Positions 13,729 to 22,020 of a stretch of DNA of 26,277 nt are shown piece after piece. The translations under genes were made by a program, and so were the position numbers. The notes under the pieces were generated by a model. That model worked only from the letters and a program-made list of their open reading frames with translations. It had not been told where the DNA came from and made no database searches. The stretch spans positions 1 to 26,277 of the forward strand of contig DAKD01000003.1 of NCBI GenBank assembly GCA_002499085.1, in the 5' to 3' direction. Each line of letters begins with the position of its first letter. Position 1 is the stretch's first letter. Source of the stretch: Methanomassiliicoccales archaeon UBA280. GTDB lineage: Archaea; Thermoplasmatota; Thermoplasmata; SG8-5.

Positions 13729-14033
13729 AGATGGCAAAGGACTTCAGGAAGGGACTGCTAAAGTTCTTCATACTGAAGATGCTGGACAGGGAGAACATGC
13801 ACGGCTACGCCATGATAGAGCGCATAGAGGACCTGAGCGGGTGGAAGCCCAGCCCGGGCTCCCTCTACCCTGCGTTGGCACAGCTTCACGCGAGCAGAAT
13901 GATAAATGTCCACATACACGGCCTGCGAAAGACATACTCCATAACGGGGAAAGGCAAGGACTTGGTCAAGCAGCTGAATGACAATTTTGACGACGGGCTG
14001 AAGGCCATCAAGACGATATTCGAGAATCTGTGA
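13701..14033 (+). CDS. PadR-family transcriptional regulator
   Basis: PadR proteins are winged-helix repressors that often control adjacent efflux pumps. The 110-aa protein has the family core: KGLLKFFILKMLDRENMHGYAMIERIEDLSGW, then PSPGSLYPALAQLHASRMI and RKTYSITGKGKDLVKQL. The TATA box at about 13667-13675 is about 30 bases upstream of the ATG at 13701, so a leaderless or nearly leaderless message is likely. An ATG at 13731 is an alternative that keeps the whole domain. A longer frame from 13632 is rejected because it begins before the TATA box. The ABC transporter genes follow at once, after a 12-base gap containing their ribosome-binding site, so regulator and pump appear to form one operon. 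Confidence 0.92.
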   Translation: MSKSDILQSEMAKDFRKGLLKFFILKMLDRENMHGYAMIERIEDLSGWKPSPGSLYPALAQLHASRMINVHIHGLRKTYSITGKGKDLVKQLNDNFDDGLKAIKTIFENL

Positions 14034-14045
14034 GGAGGAATGGAA

Positions 14046-14837
14046 ATGAGCGAGATAATGGTAGAGGCGAAGGATCTGACAAAGACCTACAAGATAGGCA
14101 AGGTGGAGGTCAAGGCACTGAGGGGGGTCAATCTCACGGTTAGAAAGGGCGACATGATAGCCATTATGGGCCCCTCCGGCTGCGGCAAGACAACCCTTCT
14201 GAACATGCTGTCGGGATTGGACGAGCCCACTTCAGGGAACGTTTTCATCGAAGGCAAGGAACTGGGCAAGATGTCTGACAACAAGAAAACGGAGCACAGG
14301 GCCAAGCGCATGGGTTTCATCTTCCAGTTCTACAATCTGCTGCCGGTGCTCACTGCCATCGAAAATGTCGAGATGCCGCTGCTCGTCTCGGGCACATCTT
14401 CAAAGGAGGCAAGGCGGCAGGCCATCGAGATAATGAAGGTCGTCGGCCTGGAGAACGTGATGCACAGCAAGCCGGGCGCACTCAGCGGCGGGGAGCGCCA
14501 GAGGGTCACCATCGCCAGGGCGCTGATAAGCAAGCCTGCGATAATCTGGGGAGACGAGCTCACGGGAGACCTCGACGATGAAACAGCAAACACGATCATG
14601 GACCTTGTGGCCAGGCTGAGGAGGGAAACGCAAGCCACCTTCGTCATAGTCACCCACAACCCGGAGGTCGGCAAGAGGGCGGACAAGATACTCTACATGA
14701 GAAGCGGCCAATTCGTCAAGGAAGAGGTACAGTTCCAGCGCGAACAAGTGCAGGCCAGCGCCGCGCCGAAGGACAGTTCGGCCGGTGTAAAACTGAAAGA
14801 GACATCTCCCGGCGTCAAGCTCAAGGTAAGCAACTAG
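14046..14837 (+). CDS. ABC transporter ATPase, MacB/LolD-type
   Basis: This ATPase powers the adjacent FtsX-type permease. The 263-aa protein has Walker A GPSGCGKTT (42-50), the Q-loop at Gln94, signature LSGGERQR (146-153), Walker B AIIWGDE (165-171) and the switch histidine His204 in VIVTHNPEV. Walker B continues DELTGDLD where DEPTGxLD is usual, a Pro-to-Leu change that leaves the catalytic Glu171. A charged tail after about residue 230 repeats GVKLK twice and is not part of the core. The start at 14046 is chosen because GAGGAGG (14032-14038) lies 7 bases upstream. The ATG at 14040 would be almost on top of it. It lies between padR and the permease. Confidence 0.95.
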   Translation: MSEIMVEAKDLTKTYKIGKVEVKALRGVNLTVRKGDMIAIMGPSGCGKTTLLNMLSGLDEPTSGNVFIEGKELGKMSDNKKTEHRAKRMGFIFQFYNLLPVLTAIENVEMPLLVSGTSSKEARRQAIEIMKVVGLENVMHSKPGALSGGERQRVTIARALISKPAIIWGDELTGDLDDETANTIMDLVARLRRETQATFVIVTHNPEVGKRADKILYMRSGQFVKEEVQFQREQVQASAAPKDSSAGVKLKETSPGVKLKVSN

Positions 14838-14848
14838 GGGTGGATTCG

Positions 14849-17800
14849 ATGGAAACCTCCGAACTGTTCCTGCCGATCTTGGTGCTCTGCATCATCGGGT
14901 TCATGCTCATCCTGGGCCTGTTCAACAGGGTGATTGCCAAGCTTGGGTTGAGAAATTTCTACAGGCACAAGGGCCATGCGGCCATATCCATCGCAGGCCT
15001 TCTGGTGGGGACATCAATAATTTGCGCCTCGATGGTCGTTGGCGATTCGATAGGGTATTTCATAGTGGAAGAGACCTACGAAGAACTCCAGTATGTCGAC
15101 ATGACTGTTACGGGGCAGAACAGCGGCCTGTTCAACTATTCGGTTTACTCGGCCATGGCATCCGATTCGGCAGTCGGCAGCCTGACTGACGCGCTCTCGC
15201 CGATACTGGCTCAGACCGTGACTGCGCGGCATTCGACCACAATGCTCTTTGAGCCGACAGTCTCGGTGATAGGCTTCGAACCCGAGAACGATGCCGGGTT
15301 CGGCAATTTCATCCTTGAGGACGGCACCGAGATAACGGGGGAGGGACTTGCAGACGGCGAAGCCATGATCAACAGGGCGCTGGCCGACAGCCTGGGCGCC
15401 AATGTCAATGACATAATCATACTCACCTACCCGCTCGGAACGTACCCTTTCACAACTACCGAGAAACAGAACATCACAGTGACTCAGATTCTCGCCGACG
15501 AAGGAAAGACACTGTACAGCCCGGCTGGCGGCATGAGTTTCGACACCTACAACATCTTCATGAACCTCGGCTTTGTCCAGTCCATGTTTCTGCAGCCTGA
15601 CATGATATCGCATGTCAAGGTCTCCAACCTGGGGGGAATCGAGGACGGGGCCGAAGGAAGCGATGTGGCCGGGGATGCTATAGAGACTGCAGTCCGGGGC
15701 CTTGCTTTCCGGGCGACTGACATATTGCCGGCCTACATGCCGAACCAGACTTTCCTGCAGATCAGAAACGCAAATGCCGATGCGTCCACTTTCACGCTCA
15801 TTCTCAACGGAACAGTCGCCGGTCCCGAGACAGACCTGTTCGACGCCGAGGCCGGAGCCATCTATTTCACGACACCGCTGCAGCCCGGCGATGTGGCGAT
15901 CGCTTCATATGAGTTCTCTTACTCCATGACCGTGAACCAGGTCAAGCAGGAGAGCCTGGAGATGGCCGAGATGCTCAATGACCTGATATCGACTTTCCTC
16001 ACGATATTCGGGAGCTTCGCAATCATAGCGGGCGTTATTCTCATCATCAATATATTCACCATGCTGGCAGAGGAAAGGAAATCCGAACTGGGCATGGCGC
16101 GGGCCGTGGGAATGAAGCGCCGGCACCTGATGCAGTCCTTCCTTTTCGAGGGTCTTGCGTACGGTACCCTGGCTTCCGCATTCGGGACCCTGGTGGGAAT
16201 GGGAGTGGGCATGGCCCTGATCTACATGGTGAACAACTTCATGGACTTCCTGGGCATCCAGCTGCCGATTCACTTTGACTGGTTCAGCCTGGTCAGCGCC
16301 TTCTCGCTCGGCTTCATAATCACGTTCGGGACAATCCTGCTCACGAGCTGGAAGATAAGCAAGCTCAACATCATACGGGCCATCAGGGGGATAGAGGAGC
16401 CCAAGGACGCGAAAAAGGGCATTCTCATGCCCATGGCAGGAGCGCTGATCCTGGCTGTGTCGGCCCTTGTTTATTACCAGTATGCCGATGAACTCATCGT
16501 CAAACTCATAGCCCCCTCGGGCATAGTGACTGGCGCGTGCATGCTGCTATGGCGCTGGATAGGGGACAGGGCATCTGTAACGGGAGCGAGCATAGGCGTG
16601 TTCCTCTACACATACTACGCCATCAGGACATACTTCGGCGACGCTGCGGACGACAGCAACATGGACATGCTGTTCGTGTTCTCCGGAGTGCTCATAGTGC
16701 TCAGCATAGTACTGATGATCATGTACAACTCCGGGCCGGTTATCATGGCAATCACCGGAACGGTAGGCAAGGTCAAGGCCTGGAGGCCCACAATCATGAC
16801 TGCGGTCTCATACCCGCTCACAAAGAAATTCAGGACAGGGATGAGCGTGGCCATGTTCGCACTTGTGGTGTACATGATTGTCATGCTCTCGGTGTTCTCC
16901 AACATGTTCGTGATAGATGTCGAGGAGGAGACTCTGAAGCAGGGCGGCGGATTCGAGATAATTGCCGATGTCCAGTCGCCTGTGCAGGATCTGACGAATG
17001 CAATAGACCCGCTCACAAACAACACCATCACCTCCGCCGCGTTGAACACCAATGTGAGGTCTCACACTAACATCATGTGGACTTATAGCCCATTGCTGAA
17101 CAGCTCGGATGCGACTGCCCAGAACATGGGCATGGTGATGGGCGACCTCATGAAAGGAAGCCAGGTTCTCGGGATAGACGGTTCGTTCTACACTGGATCG
17201 AGTTTCATGTTCAGCAGCGTGCTGGACGAGACAGCATCCGACCAGGCAATCTGGGACTCGGTCATGGCACCCGGTTCAAGGGATGTCATAATCAGCTCCA
17301 CATACTCCATGCTCCTCGGCATAAAGCCGGGTCATCACATCACGCTTGACAGCATCATGGGATCCACCAGCCAGGAGTTCAGGGTAGCGGCGGTTCTCGA
17401 CAATTCCATGAATCAGATAATGGGCGTGTTCATGTCAAAGGAGACCCTGCTCTACACCTTCCAGGCCAACTTCATGGTACCGGGCATGACGAAGAACGTG
17501 TTCATGTTCGACCTGAACGAGGGACTTGACGCCGAAGCGACTTCAGAAGCGCTCGAGAGGGATTTTGCTGCTCTGGGCATGAACTGCATAGTGATCAGGG
17601 AGGTTGCCGAGACCACGCTTGAGACAACCAGCTCGATATTCGTGCTGTTCGAGCTGTACCTGGACATGGGCCTCGTGGTGGGCGTGGCCGGCCTGGGCAT
17701 CATAACAATCAGGTCTGTTGTCGAGAGGACTCCGGAGATAGGGATACTAAGGTCCCTGGGATTCAGGCGCGGGAGCGTCAGGAACGCATTCCTCATAGAG

Positions 17801-18040
17801 ATCCTGTTCGTGGCGACCATGGGTGTGTTCATCGGAGTGGTCAGCGGAGTCATGGTCTCGCATGAGATATTCAATGTCATGGTCAGCGACTTCGGCGGCG
17901 ACATAGAATTCACTGTCCCCTGGTTCAAGATTGCCCAGGTCACAGCCATAGCCTACCTGGCCACGATAATCTGCACAATCATTCCTGCCAGAAACGCCTC
18001 GAGGATCACGCCTGCGGAGGCGCTGCATTACCAGGGATGA
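14849..18040 (+). CDS. Large two-unit FtsX/MacB-type ABC transporter permease
   Basis: The permease partner of the preceding ATPase is 1063 aa. An N-terminal helix is followed by a segment AAISIAGLLVGTSIICASMVVGD and a MacB-like extracytoplasmic domain (about 70-370). A first FtsX core follows (about 375-500, with NIFTMLAEERKSELGMARAVGMKRRHL). Several extra helices lie at about 525-690, then a second extracytoplasmic domain (about 695-930). A second FtsX core (about 930-1060) has RTPEIGILRSLGFRRGSVRNAF and ends IIPARNASRITPAEALHY. It is thus two permease halves in one chain. MacB-type systems act mechanically on envelope substrates or export compounds, and the substrate is unknown here. The ATG at 14849 follows GGGGTGG (14837-14843). 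A GTG at 14840 is the alternative. Confidence 0.93.
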   Translation: METSELFLPILVLCIIGFMLILGLFNRVIAKLGLRNFYRHKGHAAISIAGLLVGTSIICASMVVGDSIGYFIVEETYEELQYVDMTVTGQNSGLFNYSVYSAMASDSAVGSLTDALSPILAQTVTARHSTTMLFEPTVSVIGFEPENDAGFGNFILEDGTEITGEGLADGEAMINRALADSLGANVNDIIILTYPLGTYPFTTTEKQNITVTQILADEGKTLYSPAGGMSFDTYNIFMNLGFVQSMFLQPDMISHVKVSNLGGIEDGAEGSDVAGDAIETAVRGLAFRATDILPAYMPNQTFLQIRNANADASTFTLILNGTVAGPETDLFDAEAGAIYFTTPLQPGDVAIASYEFSYSMTVNQVKQESLEMAEMLNDLISTFLTIFGSFAIIAGVILIINIFTMLAEERKSELGMARAVGMKRRHLMQSFLFEGLAYGTLASAFGTLVGMGVGMALIYMVNNFMDFLGIQLPIHFDWFSLVSAFSLGFIITFGTILLTSWKISKLNIIRAIRGIEEPKDAKKGILMPMAGALILAVSALVYYQYADELIVKLIAPSGIVTGACMLLWRWIGDRASVTGASIGVFLYTYYAIRTYFGDAADDSNMDMLFVFSGVLIVLSIVLMIMYNSGPVIMAITGTVGKVKAWRPTIMTAVSYPLTKKFRTGMSVAMFALVVYMIVMLSVFSNMFVIDVEEETLKQGGGFEIIADVQSPVQDLTNAIDPLTNNTITSAALNTNVRSHTNIMWTYSPLLNSSDATAQNMGMVMGDLMKGSQVLGIDGSFYTGSSFMFSSVLDETASDQAIWDSVMAPGSRDVIISSTYSMLLGIKPGHHITLDSIMGSTSQEFRVAAVLDNSMNQIMGVFMSKETLLYTFQANFMVPGMTKNVFMFDLNEGLDAEATSEALERDFAALGMNCIVIREVAETTLETTSSIFVLFELYLDMGLVVGVAGLGIITIRSVVERTPEIGILRSLGFRRGSVRNAFLIEILFVATMGVFIGVVSGVMVSHEIFNVMVSDFGGDIEFTVPWFKIAQVTAIAYLATIICTIIPARNASRITPAEALHYQG

Positions 18041-18070
18041 TGGCGAGGCATCCGCGCGTAACACACCTCG

Positions 18071-19387
18071 TTATATACGGCCGCGGATTCTCTTCATCCT
18101 CTCGACCTTGGCGTGGATTGCCTGAGGGGTGCCTATGTCATGTCTCATGCACACATGGCCCTTCACATGTGCCAGCGCCTTCTCGGCCTTGGCCTCAGCT
18201 TCGCGGATTGTTTCTCCGATTCCGACAACACCCAATGCTCTGGAGGTGCCCGTGAACAGGCCCTCCGGCCTCTGGTCCACTGCCGCGTAATACAGCCTGG
18301 CGCCGGCCCGGGCGATGGCAGCCTCATCCACATGGAGCGGGTGCCCTGCCTCGGATTTCACGCCGTAGCCTATCGGCACCACGTACTTGCATACTGTTGC
18401 CTTTTTGGAGCACCTGGCCATGCTTTCTTTCAGGTTGCCTTCGATGACTGCGGTGAACATGTCGAGAAGGCTCGTCTCCAGCAGCGGTATCACGTTCATC
18501 GTCTCCGGGTCGCCGAACCTTGCATTGTACTCAACAAGTCTGACTCCGTCCTTGGTGGCTATGAAACCGCCGTACATCACGCCCCTGTAGGGAATGCCGC
18601 AATCCTTCCCGATTGCAACGCAAACCTTCCTGGTTATATCCATGGCCGCATCGTAATCGGTCCGGGTCAGGAAGGGCAGGAGATGGTTCGCGTCCGAGTA
18701 GGAACCCATGCCCCCGGTGTTGGGGCCCTTGTCCCCTTCGAACGCCCGTTTGTGGTCCTGGGCCAGCGGCGAGCCTACCACGGTTTTGCCGTCAGTGAGA
18801 CATTGCAGGCTGAACTCCTCTCCGACGAACTTTTCCTCCACGACCACGGCGCCGCTCCTCTGGATGCAGGATACTGCATAGTCATAGCCTTCCTGGATGG
18901 ACTTGAGGTGCTCGCCCGACAGCTTGACTCCCTTTCCCCCGGCCAGACCCTCGTCCTTGACCACGTATTCGCCGAGTTCCCGGATGAAATCCATCAGACC
19001 ATCTGAGGATTTGAAGACCCGGAACTTCGGGTTGCCCGGAATCTTATACTTCTCGAGAAGATTGCGCGTGAAAGACTTGCTGGTCTCCAGGCGGGCGCAG
19101 GTCCTGTGCGGCCCGACCGCGGGAATTCCGACCTTCTCCAATTCATCGACCATTCCCTTCTCCAGAGGGGCCTCGGGCCCGATAACTGCAAGCTCGATGC
19201 CCTTCTCCCCGGCCCATGGGACTATCTTGGCCATATCCGTGTCAGCGGCTCTCAGGATGTCCGAGGATATCCTGGCCAGGCCCGGGTTCAGGTTGTTCAT
19301 GGACACGAACAGCTCGGCTCCGTCCTCCTTCAGCTTGTCTGCGATGCAGTGCTCGCGGGCTCCGCCGCCGACTATCAGGACCTTCAT
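18071..19387 (-). CDS. purD: Phosphoribosylamine-glycine ligase (GAR synthetase)
   Basis: PurD joins glycine to phosphoribosylamine using ATP in purine synthesis. The 438-aa protein has the N-terminal domain (MKVLIVGGGAREHCIADKL, then VIGPEAPLEKGMVDEL). The ATP-grasp domain contains YVVKDEGLAGGKGVKL, VVEEKFVGEEFSLQCL and KGPNTGGMGSYS. The metal-binding stretch is LVEYNARFGDPETMNVIPLL. The C-terminal domain ends GHVCMRHDIGTPQAIHAKVERM. All key motifs are present and the length is normal. It lies 40 bases downstream of the TauE/SafE permease gene on the same strand and may share the leuC transcript, though the gap is large enough for a promoter. It converges with the ABC permease gene 30 bases away. 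Confidence 0.97.
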   Translation of the reverse strand: MKVLIVGGGAREHCIADKLKEDGAELFVSMNNLNPGLARISSDILRAADTDMAKIVPWAGEKGIELAVIGPEAPLEKGMVDELEKVGIPAVGPHRTCARLETSKSFTRNLLEKYKIPGNPKFRVFKSSDGLMDFIRELGEYVVKDEGLAGGKGVKLSGEHLKSIQEGYDYAVSCIQRSGAVVVEEKFVGEEFSLQCLTDGKTVVGSPLAQDHKRAFEGDKGPNTGGMGSYSDANHLLPFLTRTDYDAAMDITRKVCVAIGKDCGIPYRGVMYGGFIATKDGVRLVEYNARFGDPETMNVIPLLETSLLDMFTAVIEGNLKESMARCSKKATVCKYVVPIGYGVKSEAGHPLHVDEAAIARAGARLYYAAVDQRPEGLFTGTSRALGVVGIGETIREAEAKAEKALAHVKGHVCMRHDIGTPQAIHAKVERMKRIRGRI

Positions 19388-19427
19388 GGTAACGGACGGG
19401 AATTGCGGAGATGCCTATTATCCTTTT

Positions 19428-20171
19428 CTAGATGAGATTGAGCCCGCTGGCAATCGACATGCACCCGAAAACCATGACCAGCACCAGCACGCCCTTTCTG
19501 AAGCTCTCCTCCTTGACTTGCCTGGCAAGCCTCGTGCCGAGCAGGGTGCCGACCACCAGCCCTGGAAGGAGGACCATGGAGCTCTGCAGCACCGTTCCTG
19601 TCAGCAGGCCCGCGTACAGGTAAACAGGCAGGGTGGCGATGTTCATGAACAGGAAGAATGCGATGAGGCTGGCCCTGAACTCCTGCTTGGTGAATCCCTG
19701 GTTGGAGAAGAAAAGGATGAGGGGCGGCCCTGACATTGACACGCTGCCCTGCAGCACCCCGCCGGCGAAGCCTATCGGGGCCATGGCCGACTTCTCGCTC
19801 TTCACCTGCCTCCTGAACTTCAGCAGTTGGGCCAGGCCGAAAATGAATATCAGCGAGCCTATTAGCAGCTTGATGTGATTGGGGTCGGCCACGATGAGAA
19901 GGTATGTGCCGATAGGTATTCCGAATATTCCGCCGGCCATGAGCGGCCATATCCTCCGTATCTGAACGTCCTTCCTGAGGTCCTGAATCATCAGGATGTT
20001 GAGGAAAAGCGAGAGCACGACCATCACCGGAATCAGTTCGTCAGAGACAACGAAAAGCACCAGGAGGGGGATGGCGAACTGGGAGAAGCCGAACCCTGCC
20101 ATGCCCTGGATGAGAGCGCCTGTGAGTATTATCGCTATCGCGGCAATGAGCGCCCAGGCAATATCTATCAT
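19428..20171 (-). CDS. TauE/SafE-family membrane permease
   Basis: TauE/SafE (DUF81) proteins are membrane carriers or exporters for small anions such as sulfonates, sulfite or sulfoacetate. From the ATG at 20171 the protein is 247 aa, about eight hydrophobic segments. It opens IDIAWALIAAIAIILTGALIQGMAGFGFSQFAIPLLVL, the first family repeat, and contains GFAGGVLQGSVSMSGPPLILFF, the second repeat with the conserved GPP. The substrate cannot be assigned. The start is fixed by ATGA overlap with the leuD stop. A longer frame reaching 20342 is only the leuD antiparallel reading in another frame and is rejected. Its place between leuD and purD makes a link to leucine-type intermediates or organic-acid transport possible, as inference only. 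Confidence 0.92.
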   Translation of the reverse strand: MIDIAWALIAAIAIILTGALIQGMAGFGFSQFAIPLLVLFVVSDELIPVMVVLSLFLNILMIQDLRKDVQIRRIWPLMAGGIFGIPIGTYLLIVADPNHIKLLIGSLIFIFGLAQLLKFRRQVKSEKSAMAPIGFAGGVLQGSVSMSGPPLILFFSNQGFTKQEFRASLIAFFLFMNIATLPVYLYAGLLTGTVLQSSMVLLPGLVVGTLLGTRLARQVKEESFRKGVLVLVMVFGCMSIASGLNLI

Positions 20172-20659
20172 TTCGCCATCTTCTTCTTCAGATGCTCCAC
20201 GAGGCCGCCGGCCTCGAGGATCTCCATGACGAATGCCGGGAGCGGCCTGAACTTGACTGTCCTGCCGGCCGTGAGGTTCTTGATTGTACCGGCTTTCAGG
20301 TCGAAGTCGATCTCGTCGCCCTTGTTCAGCGCGTCCACGCATTCCGCGGATTCTATGACCGCTATGCCCTGGTTGATGGCATTCCTGTAGAACAGCCTGG
20401 AGAATGACTTTGCGACGACAGCTTGGACTCCGCAGTAACCGAGACAGGACGCGGCCTGCTCCCTCGATGAGCCGCAGCCGAAGTTGGTCTCCGCGACCAC
20501 GATGTCGCCCTTCTTCACGGCCTTGGAGAACTCCCTGTCCAGGTCTTCCATCGCATGGCTCGCGAGGTATTCGGGCTCGTAAGAGTCCAGGTATCTGCCG
20601 GGAAGAATCACGTCCGTGTTCACGTCCTTCCCGTATTTCCAGACCTTGCCGGCTACCAT
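20168..20659 (-). CDS. leuD: 3-isopropylmalate dehydratase / homoaconitase-type small subunit
   Basis: This is the swivelling small subunit that pairs with LeuC to isomerise 2-isopropylmalate or a related 2-hydroxy acid. The 163-aa protein has KYGKDVNTDVILPGRYL (8-24), NFGCGSSREQA (59-69) and KSFSRLFYRNAINQGI, all diagnostic. The substrate-specificity loop after GRYL is YLDS (23-26). Family knowledge associates YLR-type loops with homoaconitase and YLV-type loops with isopropylmalate isomerase, so this loop does not decide the substrate. The start codon overlaps the leuC stop by seven bases (ATGGTAG), and its stop overlaps the TauE/SafE start. The three genes are translationally coupled. Confidence 0.93.
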   Translation of the reverse strand: MVAGKVWKYGKDVNTDVILPGRYLDSYEPEYLASHAMEDLDREFSKAVKKGDIVVAETNFGCGSSREQAASCLGYCGVQAVVAKSFSRLFYRNAINQGIAVIESAECVDALNKGDEIDFDLKAGTIKNLTAGRTVKFRPLPAFVMEILEAGGLVEHLKKKMAK

Positions 20660-21915
20660 GTGGATCCCTCCCTTGGGTCGGTTATGACTCCGGCAACCGC
20701 ACTCGCCACCACGGTCGCTGGACTCGCAAGGTAAATGTTGGACTCTGTGTCGCCCATCCTTCCCTGGAAGTTGCGGTTTGTCGAGGATATGCAGTTCTCT
20801 CCCTTGGCCAGTATGCCTTCGTGGGCACCGAGGCAGGGCCCGCAGCCCGGGTTGATGACGACGGCGCCGGCCTTCACGAATCTCTGGATGAGACCTTCCT
20901 CCATTGCCTCGAGATATACCTGTCTCGACGCCGGAGCCACTATCAGGCGCACATTGCTGTGAATGTTCCTGCCGGCAAGCATCCTTGCGCCTGCCTTGAA
21001 GTCCTCGACCCTGCCATTTGTGCAGGAGCCGAGCACTGCCTGGTGTACCTCCGTTCCGGCAACATCCCTGACGTCCTTCACGTTGTCAACGGCATGGGGG
21101 CAGGCTACCTTCGGCCCGATCTTGGAAACATCGTATGTCAGTTCCTTCTCGTATTTTGCACCGCCGTCCGCTTTGACGACCGTGTATTTCTCATCCGACC
21201 TTGTCTTGAGGTAATCGAACACCTTCTGGTCGGGCACCATTATCGCCGACTTGGCACCCATTTCCATGGACATGTTGGTTATCGTCATGCGCGAGCCGAC
21301 GCTCATGGCATCGACAGCTTCACCGTAATATTCAATGGATTTGTAATTCGCGCCTTCCGCAGTGAGGTCGCCGATTATCTGGAGGATTACATCTTTCGAG
21401 AAGACATGCTCCTTCATGTCGCCGTCGAGAGTAATCTTGAATGTCTCCGGGACCTTGAGCCAGAGCTCGCCGGTCGCCCATACGGCGGCCATCTCTGTGG
21501 CGCCGATGCCTGTGCTGAAGGCGCCGAAGGCGCCGTAAGTCGTGGTGTGGGAATCGGTGCCGACGATCAGCTGGCCGGGAAGCACATGCCCGTGCTCGGG
21601 CATTATCTGGTGGCACACTCCCTCCTTGATGTCGTAGAAATGTTTTATTCCCTGCTTCTTCACGAAATTGCGGATCTTCATGTGGCCTTCCGCGGTCTTG
21701 ATGTTGTTGGCCGGAACCCTGTGGTCAATGGGAATCACTATCCTGCTGGGATCCCAGACCTTGGGCACGCCGATCTCGCCGAAGACCTTCGACACCAGGG
21801 CGGCGTTGTCATGAGACATCGCTACATCGACTCTCGCATTCACAATCTCCCCGGGCTCGACCTTCTTCGAGCCGCTGGCGCGCATAAGTATCTTCTCTGC
21901 AATGGTGTAAGCCAT
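20653..21915 (-). CDS. leuC: 3-isopropylmalate dehydratase / homoaconitase-type large subunit
   Basis: The large subunit carries the [4Fe-4S] cluster for dehydration and rehydration of 2-isopropylmalate in leucine synthesis, or of homologous substrates. From the ATG at 21915 the protein is 420 aa, the compact archaeal length. Cluster ligands are Cys298 in LGSCTNGR and Cys358 and Cys361 in NPGCGPCLGAHEG. GTDSHTTTYGAFGAFSTGIGATEMA (about 119-143) is the conserved active-site stretch. GAGGA four to eight bases above the ATG on the coding strand supports this start over a TTG at 21927. It is the first gene of leuC-leuD-TauE-purD. No leuA or leuB is in the window, so pathway assignment rests on the family. 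Confidence 0.93.
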   Translation of the reverse strand: MAYTIAEKILMRASGSKKVEPGEIVNARVDVAMSHDNAALVSKVFGEIGVPKVWDPSRIVIPIDHRVPANNIKTAEGHMKIRNFVKKQGIKHFYDIKEGVCHQIMPEHGHVLPGQLIVGTDSHTTTYGAFGAFSTGIGATEMAAVWATGELWLKVPETFKITLDGDMKEHVFSKDVILQIIGDLTAEGANYKSIEYYGEAVDAMSVGSRMTITNMSMEMGAKSAIMVPDQKVFDYLKTRSDEKYTVVKADGGAKYEKELTYDVSKIGPKVACPHAVDNVKDVRDVAGTEVHQAVLGSCTNGRVEDFKAGARMLAGRNIHSNVRLIVAPASRQVYLEAMEEGLIQRFVKAGAVVINPGCGPCLGAHEGILAKGENCISSTNRNFQGRMGDTESNIYLASPATVVASAVAGVITDPREGSTW

Positions 21916-21942
21916 GCTATTCCTCAATATCAGTAATGAGAG

Positions 21943-21953
21943 GGCATATTAAG
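21943..21953 (-). promoter_or_regulatory. leuC promoter
   Basis: The minus strand reads CTTAATATGCC. The predicted start of transcription is near 21923, giving a very short leader with GAGGA before the ATG at 21915. An inverted repeat ATATCTG/CAGATAT (21973-21979 and 21994-22000) lies just upstream and may be a terminator for the preceding gene or a regulator site. Confidence 0.45.
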
Positions 21954-22020
21954 AACTTTGTCCGGCAGTTGGATATCTGCCTAAACCGAAGAACAGATAT
22001 GCGCATTTCTGCAGCGGGGC

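Noticed and set aside
20172..20342. 57-residue N-terminal extension of the TauE/SafE protein
   Set aside because: Arg/Gly-rich reading of leuD in another frame. The ATG at 20171 overlaps the leuD stop and begins a typical first membrane helix.
20404..21936. Long 510-aa open frame on the plus strand
   Set aside because: It is antisense to leuC and leuD, which have full conserved motifs. Long shadow frames are expected in GC-rich coding DNA.
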